A stretch of 64,000 bases of DNA from Chryseobacterium sp. ERMR1:04. Lineage in GTDB: Bacteria; Bacteroidota; Bacteroidia; Flavobacteriales; Weeksellaceae. The position numbers and the translations under genes were made by a program. Below are positions 30,497 through 42,690 of the stretch, piece after piece. The notes under the pieces were generated by a model, which did no database searches, had not been told where the DNA came from, and saw only the letters and a program-made list of their open reading frames with translations. Location: NCBI RefSeq assembly GCF_001297705.1, contig NZ_LIRF01000003.1, positions 1,054,001 through 1,118,000 on the forward strand, read 5' to 3'. Numbering within the stretch: the stretch's first letter is position 1; each line of letters starts with the position of its first letter.

Positions 30497-31359
30497 ATGG
30501 ATGTATTTGAGGAATATAAAGTGAGGAAGTCGTCCGAATTTCAGCGTTTAGTTGGCGTTAATAAGGGTGCTTTTATAGTTCTTAAAGATAAGTTTCTTAA
30601 AGAATTAGATGTTTATAAATCTGAGCTTTGGACCCGTAAATTAGGCAATAGAAGTAGTATGTCTCCAGAAAATCAAATTCTAATTTACTTATTGTATATA
30701 AGAAATTATGAAACCTATTTAACCTTAGGTAAAAGATTTGGGATTAGTGAATCTTATGCTTATAAGAGATGTAAGTTTACAGAAATGATTCTATTGAGGT
30801 GTTTGAATTGTCCTGATATTGGGAGTTTAAAAACGAACCTAGAAACCAATTTAGTAGCTATTGATGTATGTGAGCAAGAAATAGAACGTCCCTTAAAAAA
30901 TCAAGAAGATTATTATTCGGGTAAAAAAAGCGACATACGATAAAGGTATTAATCATCGGGTGTATTTTGACAGGATTAATCAAAGGGATTAGCTTTGCTG
31001 TAGGCACTGTTCATGATTTTCAGATGTTTAAAAACCAATCGTTTGAAATGGCTAAGGATATTACCATCTTAGCAGATTTAGGTTTTTTAGGAATTCAAAA
31101 GATTCATGGAAACAGTATTATTCCACACAAAAAATCGAAATATAAACCACTTACCGAGCAACAAAAGGATGAAAATAAAAAGCAGGCTTCCAAGAGGGTA
31201 ATGATAGAACATATCAATAGAGATTGTAAAATATTCAGAATTTGCAGCAGTAAATATCGTGGAAAACACAAAAACTATGATAAAAATTGGAGACTAATTA
31301 CTGCTATCGTCAACCTGAAAAGAACAACAAGAAATTTAAAAATGACAGAGTTTAATTAG
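30497..31359 (+). CDS. IS5-family transposase, made by -1 frameshift (copy B)
   Basis: This has the same two-frame structure as copy A: 148 codons from 30497, the slippery run of seven A residues at 30922-30928, then the -1 frame through KKRHTIKVLIIG into FAVGTVHDFQMF to LKMTEFN, stop 31359. Catalytic residues as in copy A. Identity of both copies, including the A run, supports a functional programmed frameshift and recent movement within the genome. Confidence 0.88.
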
Positions 31360-31392
31360 GAAAGATATCTGCTACATAACACTACTATTTTT

Positions 31393-34045
<2,653 letters not shown>

Positions 34046-34059
<14 letters not shown>

Positions 34060-35416
34060 TTTGTGGATTTAAATGTTGGTTTGAAAGCAGTTCGTTTTGT
34101 GGTATGGGCCAACGTTGATAAGTATCTTTCCAGTTCTGTTTGACAGTAAGGAGTGTATGCAGTCGGCCCAGTCTTTTTAAGTCTAAAAAGCGGTGTCCCA
34201 TCTCTGCAAAAAATTCTTTTCTCCGTTCCAACAGGATTTCATCTATTAGCTGTGCTTTAGACAATTGATTGGATAAAGTGCTAAGACCTGCACGTACTCT
34301 GGTAGGATTGATATAAGGCAGGGCTTCCTGTAGCTTATTCTGCTGGACTAAGGATTCTGCCAATAGAAAATAAACTTCTTCCAATCTAATAATAACGGAA
34401 TACTCTGTATTATTAATGATTCTATTCTTATACTTATCCACCCGATACCAGGTATTTCCGTTTACAGTAACAGGAGTGATCCAGTTCAATTTTCTTAGGT
34501 CATTACCCGAAAAACTATTCATCAGATCTTCAGAAACAGCATAATTATTAGGAAGGGCATTGGAGAAATAATATAAGATCACTTCCTTCGTAGGATCCCC
34601 CGAGTTCTTGGGTTTCAGCTGCCATAGGATATGTTTTTCCGACTTCGTAAAAACTTTGGTGATATCGTTTTCAAACTGATACAAGGGGCTTTGTACAATC
34701 CCTTTTAGTACGATTTCTGCATCACTCCACTTTCCCTCCGTCATATATACTTTGGCAAGCAGTAACTGTCCCACTTTACGGTTAGGAAAAATACGTTCTG
34801 GATTGCGGTAATCATCAACCAACCAACTGATAGCCTGACTCAGGTCAATTTCTAACCTTGCCGATATTTCTGAAGCCGATGTTTTTGACAGTGTTCGGTT
34901 AAGCTGATAATCGGTGCTGACAACATACGGAATATCTCCAAACATCTGTTGCAGATAGAAATACAGCATACTTCTTACCAATAAAGCCTCCCTTTTAATT
35001 CTATTTTTTTCTACCGAAGGCAAAGAAGAATGTTCCGCACCCTCTATAATCGAATTGGCAGCATAGATCTTTTCGTAGGCTGAAGACCAATACGAATATA
35101 TCGCGGTATTGGTATCCACCTGTTGGTTAATATAGATATCATAAGCGCCATTGGTTGCTGTAACGGCATAACAGTTCAGATCATCGGTATAGCTTCCCAA
35201 TAATTTCCCTGACTGATCTCCTGACAAAGGAGAATTATCCCACAATCCGGCATATAATCCGGCTAAAGCTGCATTCGCAGTCTGTACATCTTCAAATACC
35301 TGTTTGGTGTTAATTTGATTATCAGGCATCTGAACTTCTATGAGTTTTTCACAAGAGGTACAGAAGAACTGCACCGCCATGAAAAAGAAAATATATCGTA
35401 TAATGGATGTTTTCAT
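34046..35416 (-). CDS. susD: RagB/SusD family outer-membrane lipoprotein, 456 aa
   Basis: A lipoprotein signal peptide (FMAVQFFCTSC, lipid on Cys) is followed by a SusD-like fold: NAALAGLYAGLWDN, AYEKIYAANSIIEGAE, REALLVRSMLYFYLQQMFGD, a TPR-like helical part, and the C-terminal LLERRKEFFAEMGHRFLDLK, the usual family signature. It acts as the lid and substrate-binding partner of the SusC porin. It lies 61 bp downstream of susC and overlaps the peptidase gene. With a peptidase and no glycoside hydrolase nearby, peptides are a likelier substrate than glycans. Confidence 0.95.
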
Positions 35417-35477
35417 TTTTAAAGATTTTATTTCGTTGTCGAGAACAACTGTTTTGTTTTACTTTTTTGTGATGATT

Positions 35478-38400
35478 TTACAGAGTAAACTGTACTCCAA
35501 GCGCATAGGTTCTTAAAGGGGGCAGATACCCCAGCGAAAGGAATTCGGGATCCATTCCAAAATAACGGGTCCATGTCATAAGGTTTTGTCCCTGAAAATA
35601 GACCTTCACATTTCGGAAAGCAGAATTCTGTAAAGGAATACGATAACTCAGCTGTACATTTTTAAGACGGATGAATGAGGCATCTGAAACAGAAGCCGTA
35701 CTATTTCTAAAATAGTTTTGTGCTGTGTTTTTAGAACCGTTAGAACCTCCGCTGTACGGCATATAGAATCCACCAGGATGATCAGGGGACCATACATCCA
35801 ATACCTCAAGGGGTTGATTATTCATTCCTCCGGGAGTGGGCATCAGGCTGTTGTAATTTCTGTTTCTCTGGCTGACAAACTGAAACAGTACAGAAAGATC
35901 CCAGTTTTTATAGGTCAAAGTATGACTCCAGCCTCCAAAATATTTTACCCCTATATTTTCAATGACCTTATTATCATCGGGCGAAGAGATTTTTCCGTCC
36001 CCATTAAAATCGGTAAATACATACAATCCCGTCTTCGGATCAATTCCTTCCAGCTGATATAATTTTACAATCGTGGTAGGATATCCTATCAGATATTGAT
36101 TGGCATAGGTAGAACCTTCGAGATCAGGAAAAGACAAGAGTTTGTTTTTAGGAAAACTGAGATTAAAAGAGGTTTCCCATTTAAAGCGATCCGTTTTAAT
36201 TGGAGAAGCGCTCAGTTCAAGCTCTATTCCTGAATTTTCTACAGTGGCAGGTAGATTGGCAAGGACAGAACCAAAACCTGTCATGGAAGGCAGCTGTACC
36301 CCTATGAGCTGATTGCTCGAACGGTTTCTGTACCATGAGCCCGTAACATTGATGCGGTTTTTAAGAAAGCCTAATTCCAATGCAGCTTCGAGTTTTGTCG
36401 TTTTCTCCCAACTGTAATCAGGATTATAGAGACGGGATGGCGTGAGTCCGGTAACAGAATTGTAGATCAAAGAAGATACCGTATAGGTATCTAAATATTG
36501 ATAGTCACCAATGTTATCACTTCCTGCCGTTCCTATACTACCCCGCAGCTTTCCAAAGCTCAGCCATTTTACTTTTTCTAAGAATTTTTCTTTAGAGAAT
36601 ATCCACGCTGCTCCCACCGCTCCGAAATTAGCAAAACGGTTATTGGGTCCAAAACGACTGCTGCCATCTCTACGACCTGTAATGTTCAGGATATACCGAT
36701 GATCAAACTGATAGTTAATTCTTCCAAAAAAAGCGGCATATCTGTATTCAGTCCGAAACTGATCAGAGATGATCTTCGTTTGCGCCGCACCAATATTCTC
36801 AATAAAAACATTGCTTTCAAAGCCAATTCCTACCATAGAACCCTGCTCATTGACCTCTCTCTGAAAGGTTCCCCCTACCAGCACATCTATTTTATGCTTA
36901 TTATACGCATACTGCCAACCCAGTTGGGGCTCCAGTATTAAAGAAAAACGTTCCTGATTATTTTTTGAAGCGCTTGAATAGGCACTGGATTGCCCTGTTG
37001 CAAAAGATGGATTATAAATAGTATTAGGCTGAAGAGCCCTTTCTTCAAGTGTCTGATAATTGATTCCGCCATTGAGCTTGATAATAATATTTTTTACGAT
37101 TTCGTATTGGGTATTGATATTGGTTAAAAACTGCTTGTTTTCGTTTGAATATGTGCCGTTATATGCAGCAATGGGATTCGTGAAGGTATTATGCTCCCAG
37201 TTCAAACTGCCATCCTCATGATATAATGCTGGCGCATTGGGGGATAGAAATAATGATTTCTTGGTGACATCTTCATTAATCACATTGTTTTTCTGCATTG
37301 AAAACAGGTTTGATATTTTCAACTGAAAAGCATTGTCTTTAGATCGGTGCGAAATTGTATTGGATAGTGTATTGCTGAGATACTTAAAATCTTTGGCAAA
37401 AACGGTAGACTGCTCCTGATGTCCTACACTCAGTAAGAAAGTGGTGGTTTCATTTCCTCCTGTTAAGGAAAGCTGCGTGGAAGAAGAACTGGCGGTATTT
37501 CCAATCAGTTCCTTTTGCCAATCCGTCTCTCTTTTCTGATTCCATACACCATTGACATCATAGGCCGTAGCAGGATAATTTGTTATCCCATCATTCGCAT
37601 ATCCCTGTCTCCGCATATCCAAATATTGAGAAGTACTCAGCATTTTCATTTTCGAGAGTACCTGACTCAGCCCATAGGTCGTATTAAAACTAAGTCCTAC
37701 CTTTCCGGACTTGCCTTTTTTAGTTGTTACCAATACCACTCCATTGGCTCCTCTTGAACCATAAATCGCAGTAGCATCTGCATCTTTCAAAATTTCAATG
37801 CTTTCAATATCCTGTGGATTAATACTGTTGAGCGGGTTCATGCTGTGTCCGGGCAGGATCTGTGTCGAATACAGAGAGTTCATTTCACCCCCGATCGGCA
37901 TACCGTCTACGACATACAGGGGTTGATTTCCATCAATATCACTATTGCTTTTATTTCGAAGACTATTCCTTCCCCTGATCTGAATATCATAGCCTCCTCC
38001 CGGAACGCCCGAGTTTTGCGTAATACTCACCCCTGCCATCCTTCCCTGCGCCGCAGAAAGCACATTTGTTACAGGCTGATTCTCGATATCCTTTGCGGAA
38101 ACCTTCGCAATACTCCCCGTGCGTTCCTTATCCTTAACCTTATAATAGCCTGCATTCACAACCACTTCCTCAATCCCCGACATCCTCTCCAACAAAGAGA
38201 CATTAATAAGCCTTCTATCATCCACCTCAACCCTTTGCTGCGGATAATCAGGATGCCGAAAAATCAAAACAGGATTTTTCCCTTTGATTTGCAACTGGTA
38301 AATACCTTGAATAGTGGTAACTGTGACCTGATCACTCCCCTCCTGTGATACACTAACTCCCGAAAGAGGCAGATCTCCTGCAGTAACTTTCCCCGTAACG

Positions 38401-38489
38401 GTCTTGGTCTGAGCTTTTATGTGACCGCAAACAAGGGTCAACATAAAAGCAAAGCCAATACTTCCTATAGTATTATAGGATTTTTTCAT
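35478..38489 (-). CDS. susC: SusC/RagA family TonB-linked outer-membrane transporter, 1003 aa
   Basis: The signal peptide (GSIGFAFMLTLVCGHIKAQ) is followed by a carboxypeptidase-regulatory-like domain (TVTGKVTAGDLPLSGVSVSQ). The plug domain contains SAAQGRMAGVSITQNSGVPG, PLYVVDGMPIGGEM and ILKDADATAIYGSRGANGVV; the beta-barrel ends RTYALGVQFTL. It imports bound oligomers through the outer membrane using TonB energy and works with the SusD lipoprotein encoded next. First gene of the operon; no anti-sigma or hybrid regulator is adjacent, so regulation is unclear, but a structured region lies upstream. Confidence 0.96.
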   Translation of the reverse strand: MKKSYNTIGSIGFAFMLTLVCGHIKAQTKTVTGKVTAGDLPLSGVSVSQEGSDQVTVTTIQGIYQLQIKGKNPVLIFRHPDYPQQRVEVDDRRLINVSLLERMSGIEEVVVNAGYYKVKDKERTGSIAKVSAKDIENQPVTNVLSAAQGRMAGVSITQNSGVPGGGYDIQIRGRNSLRNKSNSDIDGNQPLYVVDGMPIGGEMNSLYSTQILPGHSMNPLNSINPQDIESIEILKDADATAIYGSRGANGVVLVTTKKGKSGKVGLSFNTTYGLSQVLSKMKMLSTSQYLDMRRQGYANDGITNYPATAYDVNGVWNQKRETDWQKELIGNTASSSSTQLSLTGGNETTTFLLSVGHQEQSTVFAKDFKYLSNTLSNTISHRSKDNAFQLKISNLFSMQKNNVINEDVTKKSLFLSPNAPALYHEDGSLNWEHNTFTNPIAAYNGTYSNENKQFLTNINTQYEIVKNIIIKLNGGINYQTLEERALQPNTIYNPSFATGQSSAYSSASKNNQERFSLILEPQLGWQYAYNKHKIDVLVGGTFQREVNEQGSMVGIGFESNVFIENIGAAQTKIISDQFRTEYRYAAFFGRINYQFDHRYILNITGRRDGSSRFGPNNRFANFGAVGAAWIFSKEKFLEKVKWLSFGKLRGSIGTAGSDNIGDYQYLDTYTVSSLIYNSVTGLTPSRLYNPDYSWEKTTKLEAALELGFLKNRINVTGSWYRNRSSNQLIGVQLPSMTGFGSVLANLPATVENSGIELELSASPIKTDRFKWETSFNLSFPKNKLLSFPDLEGSTYANQYLIGYPTTIVKLYQLEGIDPKTGLYVFTDFNGDGKISSPDDNKVIENIGVKYFGGWSHTLTYKNWDLSVLFQFVSQRNRNYNSLMPTPGGMNNQPLEVLDVWSPDHPGGFYMPYSGGSNGSKNTAQNYFRNSTASVSDASFIRLKNVQLSYRIPLQNSAFRNVKVYFQGQNLMTWTRYFGMDPEFLSLGYLPPLRTYALGVQFTL

Positions 38490-38529
38490 AGTTTTGTTAT
38501 GTTTTTAATTAAACGATTCAATAATTACG

Positions 38530-38571
38530 GCTCCTTCCTAGGTCTCAAACTATATGGAAGGGGCTTTTTTT
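38530..38571 (+). terminator. Plus-direction hairpin with T run upstream of susC
   Basis: The stem GCTCCTTCC / GGAAGGGGC is followed by TTTTTTT on the plus strand. No plus-strand gene precedes it, so it would end an antisense transcript from the susC start region. On the minus strand it lies in the susC leader and could be a structured leader element. Confidence 0.4.
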
Positions 38572-38759
38572 ATTAAATACTTTTGATTCTATTCCATTTT
38601 TTATATTATCACTCCAGAATTCATGTATTTGAAAACAATACTTTCCTTTGGTACCCTTTGTCCTGAAAAAAGACATATAAAATCTTTAAACAGTAATCAA
38701 AAGGCACCGGAAAGCCTAATTAATATGAATGAAATTTATGTTCCCGTGAAAGCTTATTA

Positions 38760-39000
38760 AAGCCGCAATGGATTGTACAGGCCCATTGTATCGTGTCGTT
38801 TGATACTATATTTTGTAAAGCGGGCTTAGGAAGTAGAGATAGCGGACTGCATTGGAAATAAAACGGCGTGGGACTCTACTTACCGGATTGGGGTACTGGT
38901 ATACCTGACAACGATAAGAGAGCCCACGCCTAGGTCGTGAGCATCTTGCTTATCCTCTCGTTGTCTAAAAATTACCAGTTTTCAATCCGAGATTCTAAGC
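38760..39000. ncRNA. Structured intergenic region, possible regulatory RNA
   Basis: This stretch is more GC-rich than its surroundings and holds two mutually exclusive foldings. Fold 1 pairs 38865-38877 (GGCGTGGGACTCT) with 38918-38930 (AGAGCCCACGCC approximately). Fold 2 is a long multi-segment hairpin: 38884-38889 with 38984-38989, 38895-38899 with 38975-38979, 38907-38914 with 38958-38965 and 38915-38918 with 38949-38952. Since fold 2 uses the loop and one arm of fold 1, only one can form. No family is recognised. Strand is undetermined; it lies between divergent susC and the HTH gene at 39149. It could also be a palindromic mobile repeat. Confidence 0.35.
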
Positions 39001-39035
39001 GAATAGCTTCTAATATTTTGTTGAAGTATCGCAAA

Positions 39036-39052
39036 GTTACATTTATTGTAAC
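39036..39052. promoter_or_regulatory. Inverted repeat, possible operator of the HTH gene
   Basis: A perfect palindrome GTTACA-N5-TGTAAC lies about 95 bp upstream of the HTH gene at 39149. An XRE-type regulator often binds such a site near its own promoter; this assignment is inferred from position alone. Confidence 0.4.
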
Positions 39053-39148
39053 CTATTTTACAAATATAAGAAAAATACCCTTATCATTTGCTTTAGCGAA
39101 CGGAATTTTTCATTTTAATCTTTTCTTTTGATAAAGATTTTATTAAAA

Positions 39149-39445
39149 ATGCAGGATAAAGAAGTTTTAAATAGAAAAAATGCGCTTGTTAATAAACATT
39201 TATGCAATTTTATTGAAAGTAAATTTCTACGTGAATATCGTAATCAACACGATGAAATTATTTCACAAAATGAATATGCTAAACTTTGTGGAATAACATC
39301 TTCTACAATTTCGAAGTTGAAACTACCAGAAGGTTATAATATACCAATGTCAACAATTTATAATATACTTAGATACGAGTGTTATTCATTAGAAAAATTC
39401 TTTAAAGAATTTGAAAATGTTAAAGGCATAAATATCCCTAATTAA
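39149..39445 (+). CDS. XRE-like helix-turn-helix regulator, about 98 aa
   Basis: ATG 39149 (MQDKEVLNRKNALVNKHLCN) is preferred over the TTG at 39128. The central part SQNEYAKLCGITSSTISKLK is a helix-turn-helix, and IPMSTIYNILRYECYSLEKF resembles the last helix of XRE repressors. No other domain. A second HTH-like fragment follows at 39649. Probably a small repressor in accessory DNA. Confidence 0.65.
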   Translation: MQDKEVLNRKNALVNKHLCNFIESKFLREYRNQHDEIISQNEYAKLCGITSSTISKLKLPEGYNIPMSTIYNILRYECYSLEKFFKEFENVKGINIPN

Positions 39446-39550
39446 AGTACCCACTGTATTTAGGTTTTTTTTACTTTCGGTTTTTTTATATTATTAATTA
39501 TAGTTGTTACAGAACCTGCATTGAATGCAGAACCTTACTCTTCTACATTT

Positions 39551-39651
39551 TTATTTCTTTGATTCTTCAACAGAAAATTTTCTGAAGTTCTTGAAGAGCT
39601 TATTGATTTCCTGGCTCTTGTTCCTGACGCTTTGTTTCCTTTTTCAGATTG
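39551..39651 (-). pseudogene. Relic of a histone H1-like (Hc1) gene
   Basis: The minus strand encodes KGNKASGTRARKS and, in a neighbouring frame, NKLFKNFRKFSVEESKK with a stop. These two pieces correspond to the end of bacteroidete Hc1 proteins (N-K-A-x-G-T-R-A-R-K-S followed by L-F-K-x-F-R-K-x-S-V-E-E-S-K-K). About four residues between them and the whole N-terminus are missing. This was a nucleoid-binding histone-like protein; the fragment cannot be functional. Confidence 0.65.
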
Positions 39652-39864
39652 ATAAGAACAAAAATTTTAATTGATGGAAGACCTATGACTCAACAATACT
39701 TGAATAATGATATTTCGGAAAAATATAATAAATCTTGGAATAGTGCAAGAGAAGAAATACTACCCAATACCATTTTAGAAAATTTGGATTTAATATCTGA
39801 TTATTTTAAAATAGAGATTGATGATTTTTTTCAATTAGTAAAAAATATTACTAAAAAGAAATAG
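39649..39864 (+). CDS. HTH-like small protein, possibly truncated, 71 aa
   Basis: Read from TTG 39649 (ATG 39685 is an alternative). The C-terminal LENLDLISDYFKIEIDDFFQ then LVKNITKKK matches the end of XRE regulators (compare STIYNILRYECYSLEKFFKE at 39149). The recognisable helix-turn-helix core is poor, so the N-terminus may have been replaced; it abuts the Hc1 relic on the other strand. Function uncertain. Confidence 0.45.
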   Translation: MIRTKILIDGRPMTQQYLNNDISEKYNKSWNSAREEILPNTILENLDLISDYFKIEIDDFFQLVKNITKKK

Positions 39865-40069
39865 ATGATACAATAAGCGGGAAAATCAGATTAAATACTC
39901 TTTATAAAGAAATATAATCTTAACTCTCTTTAAGATTATTTCTTATTTTTCAATTTCTTTATAATATCAATCAAAACATTGCTGAACAACTTGTCCTGTT
40001 TTCTTTAAATTATTTTCTGGTCTTATCACATTATTTCTTAGCTTGATAAAAATAATTGACAATACAATT
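39865..40069. other. Spacer with a hairpin
   Basis: A hairpin with AAGAAAT-x-TAATCTTA and its complement at about 39906-39944 probably ends the upstream HTH transcript. Nothing else identified. Confidence 0.35.
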
Positions 40070-40255
40070 ATGCTAAAAATTTTTAGTGCTTTCATATATG
40101 TGTTTTTTATAATTATATACCTTACTTTTTTGACAGTTTATACTAATTTTCATATGATAGAATTTGTAAATTTGGATGTAAATATCAATTCTAGCACTCC
40201 AAAATACACCATACCATCACAGATTACAATAGAAATACACAAAATATCACAATGA
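40070..40255 (+). CDS. Possible small membrane protein, 61 aa
   Basis: MLKIFSAFIYVFFIIIYLTF is a strong membrane segment or uncleaved signal, followed by a polar tail (FVNLDVNINSSTPKYTIPSQ). It lies 70 bp before the GG-leader peptide gene on the same strand. It has no recognised family. Could be a partner of the peptide, but this rests on position only. Confidence 0.35.
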   Translation: MLKIFSAFIYVFFIIIYLTFLTVYTNFHMIEFVNLDVNINSSTPKYTIPSQITIEIHKISQ

Positions 40256-40327
40256 TAATTAAATGTGTTGAAGATAATCTAAAAGTCTATAAATTTAGCA
40301 AAGTATTAATCAATAAATACAAACGTT

Positions 40328-40552
40328 ATGAAAAATTTTAAAAAAATTAGCAGAAACGAAATGAAAAGTATCTCAGCTGGTGTACAAACTTCATTTTTTC
40401 TTAACACTTATAATTATGATTGCATGCATCAAAGTTGGAATAACCTTGATTATCAAACAATCATTAATGGTTCGGCACCTGTAAACATTCAGGGACATGT
40501 AGATGTTGGTCCAATAAAAACAGATTTTACATGGTTTTGTCAAGATTCATAA
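40328..40552 (+). CDS. Bacteriocin-like GG-leader peptide, 74 aa
   Basis: The leader MKNFKKISRNEMKSISAG has the charged start, the RNEMKSIS-type helix and an A-G in place of the usual double glycine before the core. The core (NTYNYDCMHQSWNNLDYQTI to KTDFTWFCQDS) has two Cys, possibly a disulfide. In this group of flavobacterial peptides, cleavage and export are done by a peptidase-containing ABC transporter; none is in the window. Followed by a terminator. Confidence 0.65.
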   Translation: MKNFKKISRNEMKSISAGVQTSFFLNTYNYDCMHQSWNNLDYQTIINGSAPVNIQGHVDVGPIKTDFTWFCQDS

Positions 40553-40595
40553 AGTGTTTTGTACGATTCTATAATTAGAATGTGAAGGTAAATCC

Positions 40596-40632
40596 AAAGG
40601 CCATTTTACAAATAGTGAGATGGCTTCTTTTT
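40596..40632 (+). terminator. Terminator of the GG-leader peptide gene
   Basis: The stem (A)GGCCAT / ATGGCTT with a 15-base loop is followed by CTTTTT, about 45 bp after the stop codon. Confidence 0.55.
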
Positions 40633-41009
40633 ATACCTTTATATACTATATTTTTATCCCTATCTAGTATGCTTATGTCTATGTCAATTTAAATTTTGTC
40701 ACTACTTAACTGCGGAACTTCTCTACATGTTTCAAATAATTGCACCGTTGAGGAAAATGTTATAATTTAATTGTAAACACATTTAATATTTTGAATTCGA
40801 TTTCATCAATAGTTTCAATTGTCTTGGTCTATGTAAAATAAAAATATTGACTTCTTACAAACTTATAGTAAACTAACATAGCATCTCCTCTATAAAAGCC
40901 CCATATAAATCAAATAGATTATCGTTTAATCATAACATATTTATTTAAAACTTTAACTTTCAGATATTTATACACATTCACATAAAAAGGGAATTAATAT
41001 CGACAGCTG
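40633..41009. other. Gene-free spacer
   Basis: No gene or clear structure recognised. Confidence 0.4.
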
Positions 41010-41325
41010 CACAAAGACCTCCTTATCACTCAGAAATCAGCTTTATTTCTGCTAAATCGAATTAGATATAAATTTAATAAGGATCATATTGTAGTTTTTG
41101 ACAGCGATACACAGGCTGACGAGACTTATGTAGGTAGTGGAGCCCATAAAATGAATAATCAACATGTCCAATACACAAGATCAGTTTTTAAAGATAAAAA
41201 CACCCTTGTTTGGTCTTGTTTCCAATGGAACTATTTTTACCAAAGTAATACCCAATACAAAAATAAATTCAGAAATAAATTCAACTTTACCCAATTCAAA
41301 ACCTGTATTATATGATGTTATTTAA
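41010..41325 (+). pseudogene. IS1595-family transposase relic
   Basis: Pieces in two frames resemble the ISXO2-like DDE domain: ADETYVGSGAHKMNNQHVQ (the D-E-T-[FY]-[IV]-G-G start of the catalytic core, with Ser replacing one Gly), then TRSVFKDKNTLVWSCFQ, and in another frame LVSNGTIFTKVIPNTKINSE. Upstream ISTAAQRPPYHSEISFIS is also out of phase. No terminal repeats were found. Decayed and inactive. Confidence 0.55.
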
Positions 41326-41471
41326 TTTTTGTCAAAGTATAAGGGTGTTCTTGATGTGTATTTTTTATGATTAAAGGAATTTAGCATTATTACTATTTCA
41401 CATTCTTTGGTATCAAGTTTTAACATGGTATTTTATTTCCTTCAAAAATATTACTATTAACCGAAACAAAT
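41326..41471. other. Short spacer
   Basis: Nothing recognised. Confidence 0.3.
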
Positions 41472-41503
41472 AAAGAACCCTGGCAAATTTGCGTGGGCTC
41501 TTT
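41472..41503 (-). terminator. Terminator of the MORN-like secreted protein gene
   Basis: The stem AAAGAACCC / GGGCTCTTT lies just beyond the minus-strand stop codon at 41507. Confidence 0.55.
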
Positions 41504-41506
41504 GTT

Positions 41507-42394
41507 TTAATGTTGTGCCTGCTGTATTTTGTAAGGACTTGGTAAACCAACTGATGCTTGTGACCAATCTATTTCATCTTCCCCACTATTGTAAGATTCT
41601 GGTGATGTAAGTATATTCATCCAATCATGACCTTCTTTAAAGACAATTCCTTGTTTATCATTATCTAAGTGTACATTTTTATTTTCAACAATTACAGGGA
41701 TTTCGAAGATTTCAATATTATCTTCAATTGGCTTATTATAAGGAACAAAAAATGTGCTTTTTATTGACTTATCATTAATCGTGTAAAAGGTATTTTTAAA
41801 AAATAAATCTTCACGTATATCAAGTTTCATTATATTTTTAATCTTACCATTCTTTGCTGAACCGTAATAATTACAATTTGCATTGTCATAGAAATAGAAT
41901 TCACCGTCTAATCTACCATCCTTAAAATTTACAGTATACTTAGGAAATTTAAGTTTATCATCAATGCTTGTTAACCGCCCATCACTATACACTAATTTTA
42001 TTTTCGTCCATTTATTATCAGCATTTAAGTATGTATAGGCTTGTACGCCATTGAAGCTACCATCATCACTATAATTAAGGACTTTTTGTATTATATCTCC
42101 ATTCATAAAAGGTTGTGCCATATATACCAATTTATTATTGTGGTAATATCTAATAAGTTCAACACTTGCGTCGCTTCGATATTGGATGCTAATTCCATGC
42201 AATTGACCTTTTTCATTATATTCAGTAATGTTGTTTATCCGTTTAGTGAAATTATTTACATTTTTAACCGTTTTAGCTAGTTTAACTAAATTGGATTTGT
42301 TGAAATATGGTAGATCAGCATTGTAAAGCTTAACTTGTGCATCGGCACTTATCATTGAAAAAATAAAGGTTATTGATAAGATAATTTTTTTCAT
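41507..42394 (-). CDS. Secreted protein with MORN-like (YwqK-type) repeats, 295 aa
   Basis: ATG 42394 starts the signal peptide MKKIILSITFIFSMISADAQ; the upstream ATG at 42418 adds eight residues. The body has degenerate MORN/YwqK repeats of the form [DG]-G-x-x-x-G: GQLHGISIQYRSD, DGSFNGVQAYTY, DGRLDGEFYFYDN. These stack into an extended beta structure. No sorting domain, so it is probably periplasmic or surface associated. Function unknown. Confidence 0.75.
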   Translation of the reverse strand: MKKIILSITFIFSMISADAQVKLYNADLPYFNKSNLVKLAKTVKNVNNFTKRINNITEYNEKGQLHGISIQYRSDASVELIRYYHNNKLVYMAQPFMNGDIIQKVLNYSDDGSFNGVQAYTYLNADNKWTKIKLVYSDGRLTSIDDKLKFPKYTVNFKDGRLDGEFYFYDNANCNYYGSAKNGKIKNIMKLDIREDLFFKNTFYTINDKSIKSTFFVPYNKPIEDNIEIFEIPVIVENKNVHLDNDKQGIVFKEGHDWMNILTSPESYNSGEDEIDWSQASVGLPSPYKIQQAQH

Positions 42395-42690
42395 GGTTTT
42401 TGATTTTTTAGTTTGCAAAAGTACTATGTGAAATGATGATTTCCTTACGGCTTACCGTAATTCGATTGAACGTAAATTGATTTAAGTACTTCTACCCTCT
42501 ATGAAGAAAATTATTATACTTATTTAAAAAAGAAAGCGTGAGGGTAACTTATCTGAGCTCTTTTAGACAGGATTTACTTCTAATTTAATTAATATTTATA
42601 AAATGAAAGTTAAAAATTTTTCAGCAGATATTGCAAAAGTTTTTATAATTACTATTTTAGAAATGTCAGAATTTATTAATAAACAAGAAA

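Larger units (their letters stand above)
30441..31370 (+). mobile_element. IS5-family insertion sequence, copy B (930 bp)
   Basis: Same ends and length as copy A at 1534-2463, in opposite orientation, with a 3-bp flanking repeat GCT (30438-30440 and 31371-31373). The protein products of the two copies are identical. It sits between the stop codon of the S9 peptidase gene and that operon's terminator, so operon mRNA now reads into the antisense strand of the transposase. Confidence 0.92.

Noticed and set aside
37845..38348. 167-aa plus-strand ORF opposite susC
   Set aside because: The other strand of the conserved plug domain; no independent support.
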